Below are positions 1-6,799 of a stretch of DNA of 12,245 nt, piece by piece. Both the position numbers and the translations under genes were made by a program. Origin of the DNA: Anaerolineae bacterium (GTDB taxonomy: Bacteria; Chloroflexota; Anaerolineae; Aggregatilineales; UBA3940); the NCBI GenBank assembly GCA_020852775.1, contig JADZAD010000042.1, positions 1 to 12,245 of the forward strand. The letters are read 5' to 3'. Below the pieces are notes generated by a model. That model saw only the letters and a program-made list of their open reading frames with translations, searched no databases and was not told where the DNA came from. Numbering within the stretch: the first letter of the stretch is position 1; the number at the start of each line of letters is the position of its first letter.

Positions 1-657
1 GAGGTCCTTCTCGTCGATGTGCACCTCGACATCGTCCACTTCGGCCATCACCGCGACGGTCGCCGTGCTGGTATGGATGCGTCCCTGGCTCTCGGTAGCC
101 GGGACGCGCTGTACCCGGTGCACACCGCTTTCGTACTTCATCCGCGAAAACGCGCCGCGCGCTTTCAGTTCAAACACGACTTCCTTGTATCCGCCCTGCC
201 CGGTGGCATTGGTGCTGATCAGTTCAATCTTCCAGCCGTGGTTCTCGGCGTAGCGGGTATACATACGGAACAGGTCCCCGGCGAAGAGGCCCGCTTCGTC
301 ACCGCCCGTCCCGGCGCGGATCTCGACGATCACATTCTTGGCGTCACGCGGATCGGTGGGCAGCAGCAGGAGCTTCAGGCGCTGTTCGAGTTCGACACGC
401 TGTGCTTCTAGCGCCTCCAGTTCCTCGTGCGCCAGGTCACGCATTTCGGTATCACCGGATTCGAGCACGGCCTCGGCCTCTGCGCGGTGCTCCTCGATAC
501 GCCTGTAGTCGAGGTACCCGTCATAGAGTTCCTGCAGGCTGCTCTTCTCCTGCGAGAGCGTGGCGATCTTCTCGTAGTCACTCAGATTAGCCGGGTCATT
601 CAGCAGGCGATCGAGTTCCTCGTAGCGCACCGCGATCCCGGAGAGCTTCTCAAACAT
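1..657 (-). CDS. prfA: Peptide chain release factor 1 (RF1), N-terminal 219 residues, cut by the window edge
   Basis: RF1 recognises UAA and UAG in the ribosomal A site and triggers hydrolysis of peptidyl-tRNA. The visible part holds the helical N-terminal domain (about residues 1-100, Glu- and Leu-rich), then the family motif RAGTGGDEA (114-122) and the conserved stretch VQRVPATESQGR. The PAT tripeptide at 186-188 is the RF1 stop-codon-reading motif at the expected position; RF2 has SPF instead. The GGQ catalytic domain lies off the left edge, so completeness cannot be judged. The ATG at 657-655 has AGGAG about seven bases upstream. The gene follows prmC by about 82 bp and has its own promoter there. 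In many bacteria prfA precedes prmC; here it follows. Identification is secure. Confidence 0.97.
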   Translation of the reverse strand, partial: MFEKLSGIAVRYEELDRLLNDPANLSDYEKIATLSQEKSSLQELYDGYLDYRRIEEHRAEAEAVLESGDTEMRDLAHEELEALEAQRVELEQRLKLLLLPTDPRDAKNVIVEIRAGTGGDEAGLFAGDLFRMYTRYAENHGWKIELISTNATGQGGYKEVVFELKARGAFSRMKYESGVHRVQRVPATESQGRIHTSTATVAVMAEVDDVEVHIDEKDL

Positions 658-678
658 GCGTACTCCTGACAGAACAAT

Positions 679-695
679 GCCCCGGGTGACGGGGC
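679..695 (-). promoter_or_regulatory. Hairpin in the prfA leader
   Basis: GCCCCG (679-684) and CGGGGC (690-695) form a perfect 6-bp GC stem around a 5-base loop. The hairpin lies between the predicted prfA start of transcription and its ribosome binding site. On the transcript it is followed by ATTGTTCTGT, a weak U-rich stretch. It could act as an attenuator, as a weak terminator of prmC read-through or as a transcript-stabilising element; the sequence does not distinguish these. Confidence 0.45.
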
Positions 696-707
696 GGGAT
701 AGGCTTC

Positions 708-737
708 ATTATAGCAGGCCGTGCGGGCGGGTCACAA
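708..737 (-). promoter_or_regulatory. Probable sigma-A-type promoter of prfA
   Basis: Read on the minus strand, TTGTGA (737-732, four of six consensus bases) is followed after 18 bp by a perfect TATAAT (713-708). The -35 box lies at the end of prmC and overlaps its stop codon region. Transcription would begin near 701 and give a leader of about 45 nt before the prfA ATG. prfA could therefore be expressed independently of the upstream operon. This is inferred from consensus match and spacing only. Confidence 0.6.
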
Positions 738-739
738 CG

Positions 740-1609
740 TCAGGCAGGCAGGCGCACCTCGACGATCCGGTCGAGCTGGGCGAGGTCACGGTGGAGCGTC
801 ACCTGCCCCGCCGGGAAACGCTCCTGACACAATTCGCAGACGTGCTGGCCCTGGTCGTGTCCCATTTCGAGCAGCAGCAGGCCGGGCCGGGCCAGCCGTG
901 ACGGAGCTTGTTCAAGCAGCGCACGGATAAGCATCAGCCCATCTGTGCCCCCGTCAAGCGCCACCCGCGGCTCCCAGCGGCCCACCTCCAGCGCCTCGAT
1001 CTCCTCGGAGTTGATATACGGCAGGTTGGCGATGATGATGTCGAACGGGCCGGGTTCCGTATCGAGCAGGCTGTCCTCGCACAGTGACACACGCCCGGCC
1101 AGCCCGTGCCGTTCTGCGTTCACTCGTGCAATGGCCAGTGCCTCCGGTGAAATCTCGATGCCTGTGACCTCCGCATCGGGCAGTTCCAGCGCCAGTGTGA
1201 GGGCAATCGCGCCGCTGCCGGTGCCAACATCGACCAGCCGGGGGGCGCTCATTCCCTGTTCACGGCACCAGCGCAGCGCCAGATCGACCAGGCTTTCCGT
1301 CTCCGGGCGCGGGATCAGCACGTCCGGGGTGACAGTGAACGGGTAACCGTAGAACTCACGCTCACCGAGCAGGTGGGGCAGCGGTTCCCCGGCGTTGAGC
1401 CGCTCAAGCATGTCGATGTAGAGGGCGGCATCTACCGGGGCAAGTGGTGCCTCGCCGAAGGCCAGCAGCCACGCCTTGCCCTTGCCGGTGATGTGCGCCA
1501 GCACCGCCTGCGCTACCCCGGGGGAGACGCGTTCCGGGTCGCAGCGGCGGGCGGCGTCCAGCGCCTGCCGGATCGTCGCGGGGAGGGGATGATCAACCAC
1601 CGGCTTCAC
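740..1609 (-). CDS. prmC: Release factor glutamine N5-methyltransferase PrmC
   Basis: PrmC uses S-adenosylmethionine to methylate the glutamine of the GGQ motif in RF1 and RF2, which speeds peptide release. From the GTG at 1609 the protein is 289 residues, close to the usual 275-290. Motifs seen in order are LIPRPETE (98-105), the SAM-binding loop VDVGTGSGAI (126-135), the substrate motif NLPY (195-198) where the textbook form is NPPY, and EPRVALDGG (213-221). Start choice is uncertain. An ATG at 1645 would add 12 residues but lies deeper in the upstream gene with poor spacing to a ribosome site. GTG 1609 (AGAAG just upstream) and GTG 1600 give a short overlap with the upstream stop at 1593, typical of translational coupling. 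prfA lies directly downstream, matching the role. Confidence 0.93.
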   Translation of the reverse strand: MKPVVDHPLPATIRQALDAARRCDPERVSPGVAQAVLAHITGKGKAWLLAFGEAPLAPVDAALYIDMLERLNAGEPLPHLLGEREFYGYPFTVTPDVLIPRPETESLVDLALRWCREQGMSAPRLVDVGTGSGAIALTLALELPDAEVTGIEISPEALAIARVNAERHGLAGRVSLCEDSLLDTEPGPFDIIIANLPYINSEEIEALEVGRWEPRVALDGGTDGLMLIRALLEQAPSRLARPGLLLLEMGHDQGQHVCELCQERFPAGQVTLHRDLAQLDRIVEVRLPA

Positions 1610-2930
1610 GCTCTTCTGCCCGGAGCTTCGCGGCCTGCAGGGCATCCTCGATCTGTGCCAGTGTCGTCAGCCCGCGCACCGTGTCGGTGAAGGCCTTGAG
1701 CGACGGGCTGTAGTAGCGCAGGCCGCGCAGGGCCGGGCCGATCGGGTCGGCACCGGTCGCGCCGGGCTGATCGGCATACGAACCATAGAAGGCGAAATAG
1801 GCCTGGTTGAGCCTGCGGATCATATAGCCATTCTCCACAAATACCGCGCGACGCGCCTCCATATAGGCTTCCGCCTCGTCGATCTTCCCCTGCGCCAGCA
1901 GGTTATCGACACGTACCCGCGTCTCGTGCATCTCCGCCCGGAAGTCAAAGGCCGGGGCCTCCAGCGCACCGGGCGCGGGGGCCCCTTCGGAGGGCTGTGG
2001 CGCCCAGTCCGGGGGGGCCGCACCGAGTTCCGGATAATAGCGATCCAGCACCGCCCAGCCGATCTCCTTGCCCACGATGCTGGCGACCGTCTCATTGATG
2101 GTGATCAGTTCGCGGGACGTGCCGTAGTTGAAGCCCAGGGGATAGAAGGTGAGATAATGGTGTGTCCACTCATGCGCGGCGATTTCGTAGACAACCGCCG
2201 GGTCGGAGCGCTCGATCATCATCGCCGGGTAGACGGCCAGCCCGCCGATCGGTACCACCAGTGAGGAGACGCCCAGCCCGGCATCAACCTCCGACTCCAG
2301 CGCCTGCTGCCGCTCGACCGGCAAACCGTATTCCAGCGCGTAGGCTCCGGTACGCTCGATGTGATCCCGCGGTGAGACGATCATCAGGAGCGGGGGCCGC
2401 GTGAAGCGCATCGCCACCGGTGGCAGAATGAAGACCTCCCGCCCGTAACCATACTCCGTCAGCACCTCCGAGACCTGCGACTCGATGATCGCCTCGGCCA
2501 GCGCCTGCCGGCCTGTCATCTCCAGCCTCAGCGCGTCCCGCTCTGCCCTGAGGCTGGCGCTCGCCTCGTCCGGATTCTGCTCGGTGGGATCAACATACAG
2601 CGTATCGATCTGGCGTTCCAGTTCCCGCACCTGCCGGATCGACTCCAGGTAACCACGCACGTAGAGCACACGCTCCGTGCTGCTCATGTAGGCGTAAGGC
2701 GCGGCGGCCGCTGTCGAGGCCTTATCGACCAGCGCATCTGCTTCCCAGGCGACGAAATCAAACAGGTAGGGATGGGTGATACCCAGTGTGCGGAAAGACT
2801 CGCTCGAGGTGTCAGGGCGGGCACCGGGGACGGCAATCAGAAAGCCCCCAGCCAGCAGCACCAGAAAGAAGCCGCGGACGAAAGAGCCCCAGCGCCAGTT
2901 CTCAGCCAGCCATTTCCAGATCGACCGCAT
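1593..2930 (-). CDS. Membrane-anchored putative zinc metallopeptidase (HExxH), family not recognised
   Basis: A 445-residue protein with a basic, Trp-rich N-terminus and one hydrophobic segment (about 18-35), so probably anchored in the membrane with the rest outside. Residues 100-150 are charged and helical, possibly a coiled coil. The zinc motif HEWTH is at 253-257 and is followed by ITINETVAS (276-284), where E280 could be the third ligand. This resembles the NE-x-x-A element of gluzincins and the putative-aminopeptidase family PF10023, but the spacing differs from M1 (18 residues) and PF10023. A Pro/Ala-rich linker (305-327) leads to a C-terminal helical region with an FAFYGSY motif (378-384). 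No clear ribosome site precedes the ATG at 2930; it starts 32 bp after the membrane-protein gene, so coupling is likely. It overlaps the prmC start. The substrate is unknown. Confidence 0.75.
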   Translation of the reverse strand: MRSIWKWLAENWRWGSFVRGFFLVLLAGGFLIAVPGARPDTSSESFRTLGITHPYLFDFVAWEADALVDKASTAAAAPYAYMSSTERVLYVRGYLESIRQVRELERQIDTLYVDPTEQNPDEASASLRAERDALRLEMTGRQALAEAIIESQVSEVLTEYGYGREVFILPPVAMRFTRPPLLMIVSPRDHIERTGAYALEYGLPVERQQALESEVDAGLGVSSLVVPIGGLAVYPAMMIERSDPAVVYEIAAHEWTHHYLTFYPLGFNYGTSRELITINETVASIVGKEIGWAVLDRYYPELGAAPPDWAPQPSEGAPAPGALEAPAFDFRAEMHETRVRVDNLLAQGKIDEAEAYMEARRAVFVENGYMIRRLNQAYFAFYGSYADQPGATGADPIGPALRGLRYYSPSLKAFTDTVRGLTTLAQIEDALQAAKLRAEEREAGG

Positions 2931-2962
2931 GGGTCAGAGGATACCCGGCACGAGGGCGGTGG

Positions 2963-3886
2963 TCAACGCATGGCGGCCAGCGTGAGGATATTCTTCACCG
3001 TGAAGGCCAGTAGTATCAGCGACGGTGCCAGTATCAGCAGGAACAGCGCGCGGCGTAGCAGCCCGCCAGCGCCGCGTCCGTCGGCCTCCTGCAGCAGCAG
3101 GCCGACGGTGAAGGGTACCGGGTAGCTGAACACGAAGGCGAGAGGTACGCAGATCACAAACAGCACCAGGAAGTACACCACGCCGACCGCCACGGTGATC
3201 ACGGGCCCGACGACCAGACCCAGCGCCGGGGTCAGCCCGGTGTTGTAGATCGCCCCCAGCCGGCTGCCGACGCCCTCCCCGCCGAAGACCCCGACGACGC
3301 CCGCGACCAGCGCCGGGATCAGCGCCGCGCCGCTGGCAACGTGGAGCATCGCGCGGCGGAAATCCGAGGCGAGCAGCGTCACCGCAAGTCCAAGCCCGAT
3401 CTGCCCACCGAGCAGCACGGCCAGCGTCGCCAGCGGGTTCAGCCAGAACAGGCACAGGATCGCGGCACCGGCAATCGCCGCCCCGTTGACGACGTAGGCG
3501 GATTCACGCGGGTCAACCTGTGAGAGCCAGCTCGCCCCGAAGCCCCCGAGGACCGCACCCATCGCCAGCGCGAGGAAGATCAGGTTGGTGGCCCGGGCAA
3601 CGCCAGGCGTGAAGGCCAGCGCCACCAGCGCCAGAAAGACCGGCAGCCAGATCCAGGAGCCAGATACCCACGCGCCGACCTGTTTAACACTGTCGTCACC
3701 CGCTGCTACCAGGTAGGCTTTGAGGGTGTCGGGCCGGAAGAATATCCAGTTCAGCAGCGCAAGGTGATCGCCGGGGTTCCAGACGGAGAGCCGGGGCGCC
3801 TCCGATGCAGTTTCTTCCACAGAGGGCTGTTCCGCAAGCGGTTCGCGCCATGTATCGTCGTTGACCGGGCCACTGCCGTTTTCCAT
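2963..3886 (-). CDS. Multi-pass integral membrane protein of unknown function
   Basis: From the ATG at 3886, which has GAGGTG at a good distance, the protein is 307 residues; a longer reading frame to 3943 would run over the predicted promoter. An acidic, hydrophilic N-terminus (1-40) is followed by a short amphipathic region (WNPGDHLALLNWIFF) and then about seven or eight hydrophobic segments, approximately 75-95, 98-120, 130-150, 152-173, 182-201, 216-236, 238-260 and 278-300, rich in Gly, Ala, Val and Leu. I recognise no catalytic motif. The layout of a soluble acidic head plus a hydrophobic bundle recalls Yip1-like or permease-like proteins, but I would not assign either. It leads the minus-strand operon with the HExxH gene and is divergent from the M23 peptidase gene, which suggests an envelope role. 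Confidence 0.8.
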   Translation of the reverse strand: MENGSGPVNDDTWREPLAEQPSVEETASEAPRLSVWNPGDHLALLNWIFFRPDTLKAYLVAAGDDSVKQVGAWVSGSWIWLPVFLALVALAFTPGVARATNLIFLALAMGAVLGGFGASWLSQVDPRESAYVVNGAAIAGAAILCLFWLNPLATLAVLLGGQIGLGLAVTLLASDFRRAMLHVASGAALIPALVAGVVGVFGGEGVGSRLGAIYNTGLTPALGLVVGPVITVAVGVVYFLVLFVICVPLAFVFSYPVPFTVGLLLQEADGRGAGGLLRRALFLLILAPSLILLAFTVKNILTLAAMR

Positions 3887-3916
3887 GCATACACCTCGAT
3901 ACACAGAGACACCTGT

Positions 3917-3945
3917 ATCATAGGGAACCTGCTTCTGCGGCACAA
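3917..3945 (-). promoter_or_regulatory. Probable promoter of the membrane-protein operon
   Basis: On the minus strand TTGTGC (3945-3940) lies 17 bp before TATGAT (3922-3917, five of six consensus bases). Transcription would start near 3910 and leave a leader of about 24 nt containing the GAGGTG ribosome site. The -35 element begins with TTGTG, as does the predicted prfA promoter. The call rests on consensus match only. Confidence 0.5.
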
Positions 3946-3956
3946 ATCGAGTCGTG

Positions 3957-3962
3957 TATACT
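3957..3962 (+). promoter_or_regulatory. Candidate -10 box for the M23 peptidase gene
   Basis: TATACT at 3957-3962 matches five of six -10 consensus bases and is preceded directly by TG. The matching -35 region (about 3933-3939, TTCTGC) is poor. A start near 3969 would give a leader of about 33 nt before the GTG at 4002. This weak promoter overlaps the -35 region of the divergent promoter on the other strand, so the two could compete or share a regulator. Confidence 0.35.
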
Positions 3963-4001
3963 CTCAGGGGTTATCCCATCAACAGGAAGCGGACTGAGGC
4001 A

Positions 4002-4784
4002 GTGAAGCGAATCAGAGAACTAGCCAGTGGGCGATACCGGCTGTGGATCATCGGTAGTGCGGCGGCACTCTGCCTGCTGCTGGGTGGAGCAGCCTTCGTG
4101 ATCGTGCGCGAGATCGTCGTCGATGATCCGCGCAGCCCGGACCTGATGCGCTGGTTCAGCGGAGACGCGGAAGCGCAGCGCGAACTGATCACCGTGCAGC
4201 GTGAAACCTGCCCCGGCGCGCCTTTCCTGCTGCCCGCGGATGGCTATATCGGCCTGCTCTATGGCGACCCCCGCGGCCCGTATACCGCAGAGCGCCGCCA
4301 CCAGGGCATCGACATCTTCAGCCCCGCCGATCCCGGCGTGGTACCGGTGCTGGCCGCCTATGACGGCTACCTGACCCGTGAGGTGGACTGGCTGAGTTCG
4401 CTGATCATCCGTGTGCCGGATGACCCGCTCCAGCCTGGCAGGCAGATCTGGCTGTACTACACCCATATGGCGAACACTACCGGTACGCTTGACTACATTG
4501 ATGACGCCTTCCCGCCGGGGACGCGGGAGGCCTTTGTCCGGCAGGGGACGCTGCTGGGTTACACCGGCGACTACGGTGGAGGCCGCCCGGTTGCCGTGCA
4601 CCTGCACTTCTCGATCGTGCTGGATGAGGGCGGGCAGTACCGCAATGAACTGGAGTTCAGCAACACGGTTGACCCGTCACGCTACCTCGGCATGGCGGTC
4701 AACTACGGCTGCGCGGAACGCGTCCCCGCCTGCACCGGGCAGCCTTCCTGCGCGGGCACGGTGCTCGGTGCGGGCGGGGGATGA
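4002..4784 (+). CDS. Membrane-anchored M23 (LytM-type) metallopeptidase
   Basis: M23 enzymes cut peptide cross-links in peptidoglycan using one zinc ion. From GTG 4002 the protein is 260 residues: a basic N-terminus, one membrane segment (about 14-36), a short linker, then the catalytic domain. All expected residues are present: H100 and D104 in HQGID, H155 in YTHM, and H200 and H202 in HLHF. It is therefore probably active, unlike degenerate EnvC/NlpD-type activators. Four cysteines in the exported part (C70, C237, C244, C250) might form disulfides. An in-frame GTG at 3954 would run through the predicted promoter; GTG 4002 has GAGG very close and AGGAAG 12 bp upstream, so start choice is moderately sure. 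It is divergent from the multi-pass membrane-protein gene, and a hairpin follows the stop by seven bases. Confidence 0.88.
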   Translation: MKRIRELASGRYRLWIIGSAAALCLLLGGAAFVIVREIVVDDPRSPDLMRWFSGDAEAQRELITVQRETCPGAPFLLPADGYIGLLYGDPRGPYTAERRHQGIDIFSPADPGVVPVLAAYDGYLTREVDWLSSLIIRVPDDPLQPGRQIWLYYTHMANTTGTLDYIDDAFPPGTREAFVRQGTLLGYTGDYGGGRPVAVHLHFSIVLDEGGQYRNELEFSNTVDPSRYLGMAVNYGCAERVPACTGQPSCAGTVLGAGGG

Positions 4785-4790
4785 ACAGAT

Positions 4791-4814
4791 GAGGTGGCTC
4801 AGGTGAGCCGCCTC
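4791..4814. terminator. Hairpin between convergent M23 and tenA genes, probable bidirectional terminator
   Basis: GAGGTGGCTC (4791-4800) pairs with GAGCCGCCTC (4805-4814) over ten positions around an AGGT loop. The single non-Watson-Crick position is a G-U wobble in plus-strand RNA. It sits between the M23 stop (4784) and the tenA stop (4823). No strong T-tract follows on either side, so termination may be partial. Confidence 0.6.
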
Positions 4815-4822
4815 CGTCGTGT

Positions 4823-5509
4823 CTACAGGGCCTCAGCCAGCGGGTAGGATTCCCACTGCGTCATGTTGTAATACTCGTCCCACAGCATCGTCTCGTGCTC
4901 GACGCTGGTCATGAAGATGCGCTCCATGTGTGCCTTCTGCTCCTCGGTGCTCTTCGCCGCCTGCCGGTCGAGCAGGTCGAGGCTCAGGTTCAGCGAGTCG
5001 AGGTGGCGTTCCGCGGCGTGAAAGGCAAACCAGTCCTTATACGGGTTATCCGGCTGGAGGGGCTTCTCCCGTAGCAGGGTGCGCGCCGCCGCGCCATAGC
5101 CCCACTGGCAGGCAAGAATCGAAGCCTGCACGTCACCGATCGGGCCCTGATAGGCGGCGGAAAGCTGGTGCCGCGTGTAGGAGTACTTCAGCGGGCCCAT
5201 CTTATTGTTGATCAGGTCGTCATGCGTCAGGCCGAGCCTGGCGGCGTGCTTCTGGTGATCCTGCATCTCGTCCTGGATCGCGCGCATGTGGTCCAGCATC
5301 ACCCAGATGTCCTGCGGGTCATCGGCCTTGACCACCCCCAGCGAGAGCACCTTGAGGAAGTTGAACAGGTAGGGGTAATCCACCCGCAACCAGTATTCGA
5401 AGCACGCGGTCGGCAGGTCGCCGTTGATCAGCCCCTGCAGAAAAGGCTTCTTTACCTGTGCGTCGATGTAGGGCTGGGCGCGCTGAAGCAGAGTATGGCT
5501 GAAAGACAT
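4823..5509 (-). CDS. tenA: TenA/thiaminase II-family aminopyrimidine aminohydrolase
   Basis: TenA proteins hydrolyse aminopyrimidine breakdown products of thiamin, or thiamin itself, for salvage; the fold is an all-helical cytoplasmic bundle shared with PqqC. The 228-residue length fits. The active-site pattern known for B. subtilis TenA (Asp44, Tyr112, Cys135, Tyr139, Glu205) appears as D44, Y111, C134, Y138 and E204, an almost exact register match. The C-terminal signature EHETMLWDEYY surrounds E204. The ATG at 5509 has AGGAGG seven bases upstream. The gene begins 36 bp after the Xaa-Pro peptidase stop and is probably co-transcribed with it. No thiamin biosynthesis gene is visible, so a TenA-like role on another amine substrate remains possible. 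Confidence 0.85.
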   Translation of the reverse strand: MSFSHTLLQRAQPYIDAQVKKPFLQGLINGDLPTACFEYWLRVDYPYLFNFLKVLSLGVVKADDPQDIWVMLDHMRAIQDEMQDHQKHAARLGLTHDDLINNKMGPLKYSYTRHQLSAAYQGPIGDVQASILACQWGYGAAARTLLREKPLQPDNPYKDWFAFHAAERHLDSLNLSLDLLDRQAAKSTEEQKAHMERIFMTSVEHETMLWDEYYNMTQWESYPLAEAL

Positions 5510-5545
5510 CTGGTTCCTCCTGTGGCTGTGATAGGTGGCAACGTC

Positions 5546-6649
5546 CTAACCAACGACGCGCAGATCGCGGCTGAACGTCGTCAGGCTCTCCGCGCCGTTT
5601 TCCGTGACGACGACGTTATCCTCGATACGTACCCCGAACTCGCCGGGGAGGTAGATACCGGGCTCGATGGTGAAGGCCATGCCGGGCTGCAATACAGTTG
5701 TGTTTCCCTCGACCATGTACGGGCCTTCATGCGCTTCCAGCCCGATGCCGTGGCCGAGGCGGTGGTTGAAGTACGGGCCATACCCCGCCTGCTCGATCAC
5801 GCGGCGCGCGGCGCGATCGACTTCCTGGCAGGGGGTGCCCGGCCCGGCGGCAGCGCGGCCCGCGGCGTTGGCGGCCCTGACGGCTTCGTAGACCTCGTGG
5901 AACTTCGGGGAGGGTTCGCTCCCCACGACCACCGTCCGCGTGATGTCCGAGACGTACCCGGCGTGGCGGGTGCCGAAATCCAGCAGGAGGTTGTCGCCGG
6001 GCTGGAGCGCCCGGTCGCCGGTCGAACCGTGCGGCATGGCGGAGTTCGGTCCGGACTGGATCAGCGACTCGAAGGGCACCGGGCCGCCGCCGCGTTCGAT
6101 CTGCGCGACGTTCAGCAGGGCGGCAATCTCGCGCTCGGTCATCCCCGGCGTCACCCGCGCCAGCAGCGCGTCGAGCGCCGCCTCGGAGATTGAGACGGCA
6201 CGGCGCATGGCGTCGGCCTCGTCGGGCGTCTTGCACAGCCGGAGCGTATCCATCAGCGGCCCGGCATCGTGCGTGTAGACGTTTGGCAGGTGCGCTTTGA
6301 CCAGGCGGTATTCGTGTACCCGCATCTGCAGGAACTCCACCGCGAGGTGGTGTACCTCTGGCAGGGCCATCACTGCCTGCCTGACCGGCCCGGTCGGGTC
6401 TTCGCCGTCCACATAGGTAAAGGCCTGATGCGCGAAGGGCTGCGGGGCCGTCAGGCGGCTGCGCTCGAAGGCGGGCATGGCGAAGACCGGCTCGCCCTGT
6501 GCGGGGAAGAACCCGATCACCGCGCGTTCCATCAGGTGGAAGTCCACCCCGGTCATGTAATACAGGTTCGCGCCGGGGATCAGCGCCAGGCAGTCAATAC
6601 CCCGCTCACGGAGGGCCGCCTGCAGGCGGTTCAAGCGTTCCTGGTACAT
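5546..6649 (-). CDS. M24B metallopeptidase, Xaa-Pro aminopeptidase/prolidase type
   Basis: M24B enzymes remove or cleave N-terminal residues next to proline using two metal ions. The protein is 367 residues, typical of the short cytoplasmic PepQ/YqhT group. The N-terminal creatinase-like domain spans about 1-130, including the typical NLYYMTGVD stretch. The pita-bread catalytic domain follows with all five metal ligands: D224 in LLDFG, D235 in VSDITRT, H300 in GHGIGL, E329 in TIEPGIY and E343 in RIEDN. The ATG at 6649 has GAGGA upstream. There is no signal peptide, so the enzyme should act in the cytoplasm on imported or degraded peptides. tenA follows after 36 bp. Whether it prefers dipeptides (PepQ) or longer peptides (PepP) cannot be told, so I give no symbol. 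Confidence 0.92.
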   Translation of the reverse strand: MYQERLNRLQAALRERGIDCLALIPGANLYYMTGVDFHLMERAVIGFFPAQGEPVFAMPAFERSRLTAPQPFAHQAFTYVDGEDPTGPVRQAVMALPEVHHLAVEFLQMRVHEYRLVKAHLPNVYTHDAGPLMDTLRLCKTPDEADAMRRAVSISEAALDALLARVTPGMTEREIAALLNVAQIERGGGPVPFESLIQSGPNSAMPHGSTGDRALQPGDNLLLDFGTRHAGYVSDITRTVVVGSEPSPKFHEVYEAVRAANAAGRAAAGPGTPCQEVDRAARRVIEQAGYGPYFNHRLGHGIGLEAHEGPYMVEGNTTVLQPGMAFTIEPGIYLPGEFGVRIEDNVVVTENGAESLTTFSRDLRVVG

Positions 6650-6689
6650 AGTGTGTCCTCAGATGGGTGTCAGCGAACAGAACACCCGG

Positions 6690-6718
6690 ATCGTAAATGG
6701 GGTGGCGGGGTTATGCAA
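6690..6718 (-). promoter_or_regulatory. Candidate promoter of the peptidase-tenA operon
   Basis: On the minus strand TTGCAT (6718-6713) and TACGAT (6695-6690) are separated by 17 bp. Each is a moderate match to consensus (three and four of six). Transcription would start near 6683, about 33 nt before the ATG. Position and spacing support it more than sequence does. Confidence 0.4.
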
Positions 6719-6721
6719 GAT

Positions 6722-6752
6722 GATCGATCCCGCCCGGGGCCGGGAGGCGATC
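6722..6752. repeat. Imperfect 31-bp palindrome between divergent promoters, possible operator
   Basis: GATCG (6722-6726) and CGATC (6748-6752) form the outer arms, and TCCCG (6728-6732) and CGGGA (6741-6745) the inner arms, around a GC-rich centre. It sits between the -35 box of the peptidase promoter (6713-6718) and that of ilvD (6765-6770). This is the position expected for a regulator binding both promoters. I do not recognise the motif. Confidence 0.4.
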
Positions 6753-6764
6753 GGAAGCAGTAAT

Positions 6765-6793
6765 TTGACTGACACCCCGCCGGGTGCTACCTT
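6765..6793 (+). promoter_or_regulatory. Probable ilvD promoter
   Basis: TTGACT (6765-6770, five of six consensus bases) is followed after 17 bp by TACCTT (6788-6793), a weaker -10 box preceded by an extended TGC. Transcription would start near 6800 and leave a leader of about 100 nt before the ilvD ATG. Confidence 0.5.
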
Positions 6794-6799
6794 ATGCAG

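Noticed and set aside
5168..6193. A 341-codon plus-strand open frame antisense to the Xaa-Pro peptidase and tenA
   Set aside because: It lies opposite two well-supported genes, has no recognisable domain, and is the kind of long antisense frame that high GC content produces.
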